Both the position numbers and the translations under genes were made by a program. This document shows positions 1 to 6,204 of a stretch of 8,572 nucleotides of DNA, in pieces; within the stretch, counting starts at the first letter, position 1, and the number at the start of each line of letters is the position of its first letter. Source of the DNA: Pseudomonadota bacterium (GTDB lineage: Bacteria; Pseudomonadota; Alphaproteobacteria; ATCC43930; CGMCC-115725); the NCBI GenBank assembly GCA_021790295.1, contig JAJYIC010000018.1:6269-14840 (forward strand), in the 5' to 3' direction. The notes beneath the pieces were generated by a model that saw nothing but the letters and a program-made list of their open reading frames with translations, was not told the origin of the DNA and searched no databases.

Positions 1-907
1 GTCCCATTTGCGCGCGGCCGGGAAAAGGGTCGCGGTGCTGCGCCACCCGATGCCCTATGGCGATCTTTTTCGCGAAAGGGTGCAACGCTTCTCTTCGCTC
101 GCCGACCTCGAAGCCGCAGGCTGCACGATCGAAGAGCACGAGGAATACGAGCCTCACATCGCGCAGGGAAACGTCGTTTTCGCGGGCGTCGATTATGCCG
201 CGATCCTCGAGGCCGCCGAAAACGAGGCCGATCTCATCGTCTGGGACGGGGGCAACAACGATTTTCCTTTTCTGCGCCCCGATCTCACCGTCACAGTCGC
301 GGACGCCTTGCGCCCGAGGCAGGTTGCAACCCATCATCCGGGCGAAACCGTGGCGCGCATGGCCGACGTTTTTGTTCTCAACAAGATCGATTCCGCCTCT
401 GCGCACGACGTCCAAAGCGCAATCGAGGAATTGCGCGCGGTCAACAAAAAGGCGCCGATCGTTCAAGCGGCGTCCCCCGTCCGCCTCGAAGACAAGGCGG
501 CGGTTGCCGGCAAGCGCGTCCTCGTCATCGAAGATGGGCCAACCATCACCCACGGCGGGATGGCTTTCGGCGCCGGTTATGTCGCCGCGGTCAAGGCCGG
601 GGCGGCCGCGGTCCTCGATCCGAGACAGAGCGCCGCGCCCAAGATCGCGGCGGTCTTGCGCCGCTATCCCCACATCGGCAAGGTTCTTCCGGCGATCGGC
701 TACGGCCCCGAAGAGCTCGCGGCCTTGGCGCAAACGGTCAACCGCAGCGCCGCCGAAATCGTGGTTTCGGCAACGCCGGTTGATCTCGCGCGCCTCGTCG
801 CGATCGACAAAAGGATCGTGCGCGCCTTTTACGACTATGCCGAAATCGGCACGCCCTCTCTTTCGCTTTATCTCGACGCCTTTCTCGAACGCCTGCCGCG
901 GGGATAG
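1..907 (+). CDS. Cyclic 2,3-diphosphoglycerate synthetase-like GTPase (COG2403), 5'-truncated by window edge
   Basis: The reading frame is open from the first bases to TAG at 905-907, so this is the C-terminal part (about 301 residues) of a protein usually about 450 long. Numbering residues from the codon at position 8, HPMPYGDL lies at 13-20, TIEEHEEYEPH at 40-50, the Walker B-like WDGGNND at 79-85, the GTPase-type NKID at 125-128, and EDGPTITHGGM at 175-185. From memory of the family, this series is diagnostic of the predicted GTPases related to archaeal cyclic 2,3-diphosphoglycerate synthetase. The N-terminal Rossmann-like part and the P-loop would lie upstream of the window. The archaeal enzyme uses ATP to close an intramolecular phosphoanhydride on 2,3-bisphosphoglycerate. 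Whether bacterial homologues do this is unknown to me. The carbamate kinase starts 2 bases after its stop, implying co-translation and a linked role. Family assignment is strong; the reaction is uncertain. The TTG at 8 is not a credible start because homology continues upstream of it. Confidence 0.9.
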   Translation, partial: SHLRAAGKRVAVLRHPMPYGDLFRERVQRFSSLADLEAAGCTIEEHEEYEPHIAQGNVVFAGVDYAAILEAAENEADLIVWDGGNNDFPFLRPDLTVTVADALRPRQVATHHPGETVARMADVFVLNKIDSASAHDVQSAIEELRAVNKKAPIVQAASPVRLEDKAAVAGKRVLVIEDGPTITHGGMAFGAGYVAAVKAGAAAVLDPRQSAAPKIAAVLRRYPHIGKVLPAIGYGPEELAALAQTVNRSAAEIVVSATPVDLARLVAIDKRIVRAFYDYAEIGTPSLSLYLDAFLERLPRG

Positions 908-909
908 GG

Positions 910-1863
910 ATGCGCCTCGTCGTGGGTCTTGGCGGCAACGCGCTTTTGCGCCGGGGCGAAGCGCCCGCAGCCGAAACCCAAAGACGCAATATCGAAAAGG
1001 CGGTTGCGGTCGGGGTCGCCCGTCTTGCCCGCCATGAGCTCGTCGTCACCCACGGCAACGGCCCGCAAATCGGGCTTCTCGCGTTGCAGTCCGTCTCTTT
1101 GGCGGCCTCTTTTCCCGCGGCCAAACCGTATCCGCTCGATCTTCTCGGCGCCGAAAGCGAAGGGATGATCGGCTATCTGATCGCTCTTGCGCTGATGAAT
1201 GCGCTTCCCCGGCGCGAGATCGCGACCCTCCTCACCGAAATCGAGGTCGATCCCGGCGACCCCGCTTTCCGGTCGCCGAAAAAGCCGATCGGGCCCCTTC
1301 TCGATGAAGCCGAGGCGCAGCGGGTGGCGGCTTCCAAAGGGTGGAAGATGATGCGCGACGGCTCGGGGTGGCGCCGCGCCGTATCGTCGCCGATGCCGCG
1401 CCGCATACGCCAGATCCGCCCGATCGAGCTTTTGCTCGGGGCCGGAGTGATCGTCGTTTGCGCCGGCGGAGGGGGGATCCCGATCGCGGCCGGCAAAGGC
1501 GGCGGCTTTTACGGGATCGAAGCGGTGATCGACAAGGACTTCGCTTCGGCCTTGCTGGCCGAGACGCTTAACGCCGATTTTCTGCTGCTTCTGACCGATG
1601 TGCGGGCGGTCTGGAGCCGCTGGCCGGCCGCCGACGGAAAACCGATCGGCCGCACGACGCCCTCCGAACTCTCCTCCATTGCTTTCGCCGAAGGCTCTAT
1701 GGGACCAAAGGTCGAGGCAGCGTGCCGCTTTGTCGAAAGGACGGGGAAGAAAGCCGCGATCGGCGCCGTCGAAGAGGCCGAAGCAATCCTCGAAGGGGCC
1801 GCCGGAACCCTTGTCGAGAAATTGCGAAAGGCTTCCCCCCGGCCGCGAATGGGGCGGTCATGA
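910..1863 (+). CDS. arcC: Carbamate kinase (carbamoyl phosphate + ADP = ATP + carbamate)
   Basis: This is a complete 317-residue amino acid kinase-fold protein, the usual length for the family (about 310). Visible motifs in order are the N-terminal nucleotide/phosphate loop GLGGNALLRRGE (6-17), THGNGPQIG (47-55), DPAFRSPKKPIGP (117-129), the glycine-rich CAGGGGIPI (184-192), AVIDKDFASALLAE (205-218), LLLLTDV (225-231) and EGSMGPKVEAA (261-271). These match carbamate kinase rather than glutamate or acetylglutamate kinase. The cytosolic enzyme normally makes ATP from carbamoyl phosphate in arginine deiminase, agmatine or ureide catabolism; it could also act in reverse. Start ATG 910 is 2 bases after the upstream stop, with only a weak purine tract in front, as expected for translational coupling. 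The stop TGA overlaps the start of the CBS gene. No carbamoyltransferase or deiminase is in the window, so the source of carbamoyl phosphate is not shown. Confidence 0.95.
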   Translation: MRLVVGLGGNALLRRGEAPAAETQRRNIEKAVAVGVARLARHELVVTHGNGPQIGLLALQSVSLAASFPAAKPYPLDLLGAESEGMIGYLIALALMNALPRREIATLLTEIEVDPGDPAFRSPKKPIGPLLDEAEAQRVAASKGWKMMRDGSGWRRAVSSPMPRRIRQIRPIELLLGAGVIVVCAGGGGIPIAAGKGGGFYGIEAVIDKDFASALLAETLNADFLLLLTDVRAVWSRWPAADGKPIGRTTPSELSSIAFAEGSMGPKVEAACRFVERTGKKAAIGAVEEAEAILEGAAGTLVEKLRKASPRPRMGRS

Positions 1864-2273
1864 GAAAGATGTCCGACATCGTCAGACACCAGGATGCGCT
1901 TGCCTTGCCGCCGACGGCGACGGTAAGGGACGCCTGCCGTCTCATGCGCGAGCGCGAGGTCGGCGCCGTCCTCGTCACCGAAGGCACGCGCCTCGTCGGC
2001 ATTTTCACCGGTCGCGATGCGGTTTACCGTGTTCTCGCCGAAGGCAGAAGCGCCAGGCGGACAAGGCTTCTCGAGGTGATGACCCCCGACCCCAAAACCA
2101 TGCCGCCCGACCGTCCGGCGATCGAGGCGTTGCGTCTGATGGAGGACGCGCGCGTCCGCCATCTGCCGATCGTCGAAGAGGGTAATCTCGTCGGCATTGT
2201 TTCGCGTTTCGATTTCCGCGGCCTCGAACTCGACCGCCTCGACGAGGAAACCGGGCTGTGGGAGAGGATTTAG
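1860..2273 (+). CDS. Small tandem CBS-domain protein, likely adenine-nucleotide sensor
   Basis: The protein has 137 residues and is almost entirely a Bateman pair. CBS1 covers about residues 5-60, with VGAVLVTE (34-41) and GIFTGRD (47-53). CBS2 covers about 70-122, with EVMTPDP (72-78), RHLPIVEEG (100-108) and GIVSRFDF (112-119). Such pairs bind AMP, ADP, ATP or SAM in other proteins. The (S/T)xxD-like positions in GIFTGRD and GIVSRFD fit ribose/phosphate contacts. The ATG overlaps the carbamate kinase TGA in an ATGA arrangement, and a GGGGCGG tract a few bases upstream can serve as ribosome binding site. ATG 1869 is an alternative start. The open frame extends further upstream inside the kinase gene, but that part is not CBS-like. 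Because it is co-translated with an ATP-forming kinase, I infer it senses energy charge to adjust the neighbouring enzymes. No catalytic domain is present. Confidence 0.9.
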   Translation: MRKMSDIVRHQDALALPPTATVRDACRLMREREVGAVLVTEGTRLVGIFTGRDAVYRVLAEGRSARRTRLLEVMTPDPKTMPPDRPAIEALRLMEDARVRHLPIVEEGNLVGIVSRFDFRGLELDRLDEETGLWERI

Positions 2274-2310
2274 ATTGAGGCGGCAACGGACGAACGCGCC
2301 TGCCGCAAAA

Positions 2311-2330
2311 GAGCCTGTCCCAAAACGCGT
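2311..2330 (+). repeat. Left copy of 20-bp imperfect direct repeat bracketing the glycan block
   Basis: The sequence is GAGCCTGTCCCAAAACGCGT. It matches 7371-7390 at 18 of 20 positions, differing at the third and tenth bases. With a one-base gap the match continues slightly (GTGA against GTTGA). It lies 38 bases after the CBS gene stop and about 126 bases before the start of the sulfotransferase/glycosyltransferase gene. Its role is unknown: recombination junction, regulatory site, or remnant of a dispersed repeat. Confidence 0.7.
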
Positions 2331-2456
2331 GAGTCACGCCCGCCTTGCCTCACCCCTTAAAGATCGCTTAAGTTTCAGCCCGATTTCGGAACAGAATCAT
2401 ACCGCGCTTCCGCTTCTTTCCTCTCCGCGGAGGTGATTTGGGACAAAGCCTTTTCG
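2331..2456 (+). other. AT-richer leader upstream of the glycan block, probable promoter region
   Basis: This non-coding stretch is richer in A and T than the flanking genes. CTTAA occurs twice 11 bases apart (2356-2360 and 2367-2371), about one helical turn, followed by an AT-rich run up to about 2402. It is the natural place for a promoter driving 2457-7371. I could not pick a convincing -35/-10 pair, so no exact promoter is called. No hairpin-plus-T-tract terminator is visible for the upstream operon. Confidence 0.35.
2429..2433 (+). promoter_or_regulatory. GGAGG tract that complicates the start of the fusion gene
   Basis: A strong anti-16S-like tract (GGAGGTGA, 2429-2436) contains the in-frame GTG at 2433, so it cannot serve that codon as ribosome binding site. 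The first in-frame ATG is at 2457, 23 bases after the GGAGG, which is too far for a classical spacing. A weaker GGGA at 2439-2442 is 14 bases from it. The ATG is preferred, but a non-ATG start between them cannot be excluded. Confidence 0.4.
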
Positions 2457-5165
2457 ATGGACCTGCCGCAGCTCGATCGAGAGAACACCGAACTTGTGAC
2501 ACAGCGAGCCGTTTCGGATCGTGAGCAGAAGATTGCGGTGCTTGTGCTTGGAATGCACCGCAGCGGCACCTCGGCTCTCGCTCTAACTCTCAACTTCCTT
2601 GGCCTTCCGATTGGGCGCCATTTGATGTTGTCCGGCGAAACCAATCGGAAGGATTATTTCGAAAACGAGCGGCTGGTTGCGTTCAACAATCGCCTGCTTC
2701 AGCAATTCGGATCGCGCTGGGACGACCCCTTGCCGCTGAGGCAGGAATGTTTTTTGTCGCCGACGGCGCAATCAGCCGTCCAGGATCTGGCTGAGATTCT
2801 CCGCGCCGAATTTGGAGAAGAGCCGGCGGTCGTCATCAAGGACCCGCGCCTGTGCCGACTCACGCCGATCTGGAAGGAAGCACTGGGGCACGTCAAACGG
2901 CGGACTTTCGCGGTCCTTCCACTGCGGCATCCCCTTGAGGTGGCGGCTTCCCTCGAAGCGAACGATTCACTTGCCGAAGCGCCTGCGCTTGCCATATGGC
3001 TGCAGCAAGTATTAGCGGCGGAGCGAGACAGCCGGGGTCTCCCGCGCTCCTTTATTCTTTATGATGACCTGTTGCGGGATTGGCGCGGGGTCGCTCGCAA
3101 AATGCGCGACACGCTCGGGCTTGAGTGGCCGCGCGATCCCGAAAGCGCCGCCGGAGAGATCGACGCTTTTCTCTCTTCCGAACCGCGCCGCCGCCATTCT
3201 GCCCCCGAGGATCTCTCCGCAGAAGACGCGATCAAAGGCTTCTGTTCGCGCGCTTGGGCCGCTCTCTCTTCGCCCGGCGTCAGCCCGGCCGAAGAGGCGG
3301 CGCTCGACCAGATAACGCAGGAGCTCACGGCGGCTCTCGACGCGCTTTCTCCCTTGATCGGCGCGCTCCACCGAGACTCGGTTCGGCGCCGCGAGCGAGA
3401 GGAAGAACGTGACCCGGAATTTCACCCTCGCCGGCATCCGGAAAAGCCGGCGCGTTCTCAAATCGACCGCTGTCAAGATCGCGAACGCCGGGTTCGGAGC
3501 GAAGCCGAACGATATGAACTGGCTTTCGAAACCCCTCAAAAGCGACTTGACGCGCTGCAAGCTCGGATCGACGCGCTGCAAAGACAACTGGACGGCATCC
3601 TCTCCTCCACTGTTTGGCGCGCGACCTGGCCGCTTCGCTTCGCGGCCGAACGCCTTCCACGCCCGGCACGGCGGGCGCTTCGCGGCGGGGCAGAGCTTTT
3701 ATGGTGGACTGCAACGCTTCGCGTGAGAGAAAAACTGGCAGACCGGCGCCGCAGGATTGCCGAGCGGGAAACTCCGCCAGGTCTGTCGAGCGCGGCCGAA
3801 AATCGACAAGGCGGGCTCGGAGGCGTCGCGATTACTGAAGCCGCGGCGGTGCCCGCCGATCCAGCCGCTCGCGGGTTTCTCAAAGCAATGGCGGCGCCGA
3901 CGATTGCGAAGGCGATCGAGCGTCTGAAGCGGTTCCCACTCTTTTCGCTCGAGGACTATCTCCGCCTCAATCCCGATATTGCCGCCGCTCCGATGGATCC
4001 GCACGCGCATTTTCTCTGCTTGGGGGCGTTCGAGGGGCGGCGTTGGTGCGGTGAAGATCGCATTGCCCGGAAATTGGGCGAATGCATTTCCGGCGCCAAC
4101 GGGAATGCGACGCCGGCGGAAACGGGCGTTTCCCCGGCAAGGGAGGACAGCAAGATCGCCGCGCTCGCCGCGCGTTGCCCGCCGGTCGGCATCTACGTCA
4201 GTTCGCAGGGCAACATCTTTATGAACGAAATCGCCGTCGATGTGGCGGCCGATCTCGAAAGCCTCGGCGTTAGGGTGAGCCTCGGCGACGAAACCTCCCA
4301 AAGCGATCATCGCCCGCCGCTCAGGATCTTCGTGGCCCCCCACGAGTTCTTTCAATTGGGCCGGGGCAGGGAGTGGGTTCGCGAGGATCTCGTTGCGAAT
4401 TCCTTCATGTTCCAGGTGGAACAGATCCAGACCCAGTGGTACCGGCTTGGCCTGCCTCTCTCTTTCTTGGCGCGGGGGGTGATCGATTTTACCTTCGAGA
4501 ACGCCGATCTGCTTGGCAGGACCGGGCTTCCCGCCCTCCACTATACGCCCGGGCTGCGACCCGATCCTCCGGCGCTTTTCCCGCAGGACTATTTCCATCC
4601 GCTCTTTCAAGTTCTCCCCGCCGCGGCGAAAGCGAAGCCGAACCCCGAGAGCTCCTTTGCCGAGCGCCCTCTCGACATCGCCTTCTCCGGTAACCTGACG
4701 CCCCACCGGAGCAGGTTCTTTGCCCGTCACGCCGCCTTTCTGTCGGACTATGAAGCCTATATCCATTGTCCCGTGGGCACGGGCCCTTATACCACCGACC
4801 TCGGCGCGGTAATCCGTTTGGCAAACCACGTGCTGGGCCATGCGAAGATCGCCCTCAACATCCATCGGGACGAGTTTCCTTATTTCGAGTGGCAGCGCAT
4901 TGTCCAGCAGGGAATGCGCGCGGGCAGCGTGGTCGTCTCCGAGCCGTGCCTGCCGCAGCCCGATTTCAAGGCCGGCGTGCACTATTTCGAAGAGGATGGG
5001 CAGCACATGCCCGATCTTATCGAATGGCTTTTGCGAACCGAGGAAGGCAGGCGCAACGCCGAGCGGGTGCGCACGAACGTCCAAACGCAAATTGGCGACG
5101 AGAAGCGCAAAAGGCAGAACGCGGCGAAGCTTCTCGAATTTTTGCTCCAACCTCGCGCAACCTGA
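2457..5165 (+). CDS. Large fusion protein: sulfotransferase-like domain, coiled coil, glycosyltransferase-like C-terminus
   Basis: The protein has 902 residues from ATG 2457 (910 if GTG 2433 is used). Residues 25-240 resemble a PAPS-dependent sulfotransferase: the 5'-phosphosulfate loop GMHRSGTSAL is at 32-41, followed by VIKDPRLCRLTPIWKEAL (126-143) and the 3'-phosphate-binding-like LRHPLEVAASLEANDSL (156-172). About 310-385 is a charged, partly heptad-like segment with RLDALQARIDALQRQLD, followed by STVWRATWPLRFAAERLPR, a linker common in glycan-modifying proteins. At 502-528 there is an LNPDIA..DPHAHFLCLGAFEGR motif often seen attached to glycosyltransferases. Residues 575-890 resemble a GT-B type (GT4/CgeB-like) glycosyltransferase, with SQGNIFMNEIA, DIAFSGNLTPHRSRF and ALNIHRDEF..FEWQRIVQQGMRAG. 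No signal peptide or clear membrane helix was seen, so it is probably cytosolic or membrane-associated. It likely adds a sugar, and perhaps sulfate, to a surface glycan. The N-terminal domain could instead bind a nucleotide without sulfotransfer. Confidence 0.85.
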   Translation: MDLPQLDRENTELVTQRAVSDREQKIAVLVLGMHRSGTSALALTLNFLGLPIGRHLMLSGETNRKDYFENERLVAFNNRLLQQFGSRWDDPLPLRQECFLSPTAQSAVQDLAEILRAEFGEEPAVVIKDPRLCRLTPIWKEALGHVKRRTFAVLPLRHPLEVAASLEANDSLAEAPALAIWLQQVLAAERDSRGLPRSFILYDDLLRDWRGVARKMRDTLGLEWPRDPESAAGEIDAFLSSEPRRRHSAPEDLSAEDAIKGFCSRAWAALSSPGVSPAEEAALDQITQELTAALDALSPLIGALHRDSVRRREREEERDPEFHPRRHPEKPARSQIDRCQDRERRVRSEAERYELAFETPQKRLDALQARIDALQRQLDGILSSTVWRATWPLRFAAERLPRPARRALRGGAELLWWTATLRVREKLADRRRRIAERETPPGLSSAAENRQGGLGGVAITEAAAVPADPAARGFLKAMAAPTIAKAIERLKRFPLFSLEDYLRLNPDIAAAPMDPHAHFLCLGAFEGRRWCGEDRIARKLGECISGANGNATPAETGVSPAREDSKIAALAARCPPVGIYVSSQGNIFMNEIAVDVAADLESLGVRVSLGDETSQSDHRPPLRIFVAPHEFFQLGRGREWVREDLVANSFMFQVEQIQTQWYRLGLPLSFLARGVIDFTFENADLLGRTGLPALHYTPGLRPDPPALFPQDYFHPLFQVLPAAAKAKPNPESSFAERPLDIAFSGNLTPHRSRFFARHAAFLSDYEAYIHCPVGTGPYTTDLGAVIRLANHVLGHAKIALNIHRDEFPYFEWQRIVQQGMRAGSVVVSEPCLPQPDFKAGVHYFEEDGQHMPDLIEWLLRTEEGRRNAERVRTNVQTQIGDEKRKRQNAAKLLEFLLQPRAT

Positions 5166-5210
5166 GAGAATGCGGGATTGGCTGGTTCCCCAGTCGTAAA
5201 GGGGGGTGTC

Positions 5211-5975
5211 ATGAGGAGGGCTCGGTTCGAAATCCTTTTCGAGCAGGTGAACGATCCGGCGGTCGCCGAGGATACGGTCACGGTCGCCGCCAGCCTCTAC
5301 AACTGCGCGGAGTTCCTGCCCGAAACTCTCGATTCTATCCGGGCGCAACGCCACACCCCTCTCGACCTTATCGTCGTCGACGACGCGTCGACGGAGGAGT
5401 CTTCGGTAGAAGTTGCGCAGGGTTGGTTTGAAGCGCATGCCGACCGCTTTGGTCGCGCGAGCTTATTGCGACACTTGCGCAACCAGGGGGTTGCCCAGGC
5501 ACATAACACCGCCTTCGAATATGCGCGCAGCGAACTCGTTTTCGTCATCGACCAAGACAATTTGATTTATCCTCGAGCGATCGGGCGTCTTGTCGAAGCG
5601 ATCAAGGATACCGGATTCGGCGCTGCTTACACCCAGCTCGAAGTCTTCGGTGCCGAGCAAAGGCTCGGAATCGCCGACGTCTTAGACAAGGAATTACTCA
5701 AAACCGGCAATTACATCGATGGGATGGCGCTCGTCTCGAAACGGGCGTGGCAAGCCGTGGGGGGCTATACGCACGACGCGTGGGGTTGGGAAGACTTCGA
5801 CTTCTGGTGCAAATTTGTCGAACAGGGTATTTCCGCAGCCTATGTTCCCGAGATCCTTTGCCGCTATCGCAAGCATCCGAAGTCGATGACCATGACCCTC
5901 ACTACAACCGAAGCCGCGCGGAAGGCCCTGGTCGTTCAATTCACGTTGCGCCACCCTTGGCTGCAGCTTCCGTGA
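5211..5975 (+). CDS. Family 2 (GT-A) glycosyltransferase
   Basis: The protein has 254 residues. The N-terminal VTVAASLYNCAEFLPETLDSI (23-43) and IVVDDAST (54-61) form the nucleotide-sugar binding start of a GT2 fold. VIDQDN (113-118) is the DXD metal/diphosphate motif. GWEDFDFW (192-199) is the ED-type acceptor/catalytic motif, followed by YVPEILCRYRKHPKSM. It would transfer a sugar from a nucleotide donor with inversion; donor and acceptor cannot be read from sequence. No membrane segment is visible. ATG 5211 is chosen because GGGGGG at 5201-5206 precedes it and homology begins soon after; an in-frame TTG at 5178 is less likely. It follows the fusion glycosyltransferase by 45 bases and is probably in the same operon. 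Confidence 0.9.
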   Translation: MRRARFEILFEQVNDPAVAEDTVTVAASLYNCAEFLPETLDSIRAQRHTPLDLIVVDDASTEESSVEVAQGWFEAHADRFGRASLLRHLRNQGVAQAHNTAFEYARSELVFVIDQDNLIYPRAIGRLVEAIKDTGFGAAYTQLEVFGAEQRLGIADVLDKELLKTGNYIDGMALVSKRAWQAVGGYTHDAWGWEDFDFWCKFVEQGISAAYVPEILCRYRKHPKSMTMTLTTTEAARKALVVQFTLRHPWLQLP

Positions 5976-6204
5976 TTCGTTGCAGGGCGAAGCATCCGAG
6001 GAGCCATCTGGAAGTCTGGAACCGGCAGGTCGCCGGGTCGGTCGGCTGCGCTGTGAGGGCTGATGCGGCTGGCGCAGGCCCCTCTCCAACTCTGGCGCCC
6101 GGAAGGTGGCGCGCCGACCCGATCAAATGCTGTGGTCGAGAACGAGGGGGGAGGCTCTAAGGGCGTCCTCGCCCGGGTCTTGCGCGAATCGAAGAGGCGC
6201 ATTC
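5976..6204 (+). other. 229-base gap with no recognisable gene
   Basis: This stretch separates the GT2 gene from the aminotransferase gene. All frames on both strands give compositionally biased translations that match nothing I recognise. An open frame runs into the aminotransferase from 6106, but its first 33 residues do not look like the family. CGGGTCGG near 6034 can pair with CCGACCCG near 6115, but the loop is about 75 bases and there is no T-tract, so it is not a terminator. The only functional sign is the ribosome binding site at its 3' end. Confidence 0.5.
6192..6197 (+). promoter_or_regulatory. Ribosome binding site fixing the aminotransferase start
   Basis: AAGAGG lies 7 bases before ATG 6205. 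It favours this codon over the in-frame GTG at 6106, which would add 33 residues unlike the family. Confidence 0.6.

Noticed and set aside
937..953. Inverted partial match to the 20-bp repeat core (AACGCGCTTTTGCG)
   Set aside because: It has an inserted base, covers only part of the motif, and encodes the conserved GGNALLR loop of carbamate kinase.
1509..2162. 217-codon open frame on the - strand
   Set aside because: It overlaps the carbamate kinase and CBS genes, has no motif, and arises from GC-rich codon bias.
2280..2306. Hairpin GCGGCA/TGCCGC after the CBS gene as a terminator
   Set aside because: The stem is only 6 bp with a 15-base loop and is followed by A residues rather than a T-tract, so it is not a convincing intrinsic terminator.
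3380..3500. Suspected frameshift in the fusion gene between the sulfotransferase-like part and the coiled coil
   Set aside because: The same frame continues into the STVWRATWPLR linker and the glycosyltransferase domain without a stop. The Arg/Glu-rich stretch is consistent with a helical linker, and the +1 frame has no recognisable content.
3546..3581. Repeated GACGCGCTGCAA, 24 bases apart, in the fusion gene
   Set aside because: It encodes the repeated RLDALQ/RIDALQ units of the coiled coil; protein repetition explains it.
3699..5438. Long open frame on the - strand (579 codons)
   Set aside because: It lies opposite the fusion and GT2 genes, whose + strand products have clear family motifs. 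The - strand translation is low-complexity and Arg-rich with no recognisable domain, typical of the antisense frame of GC-rich genes.
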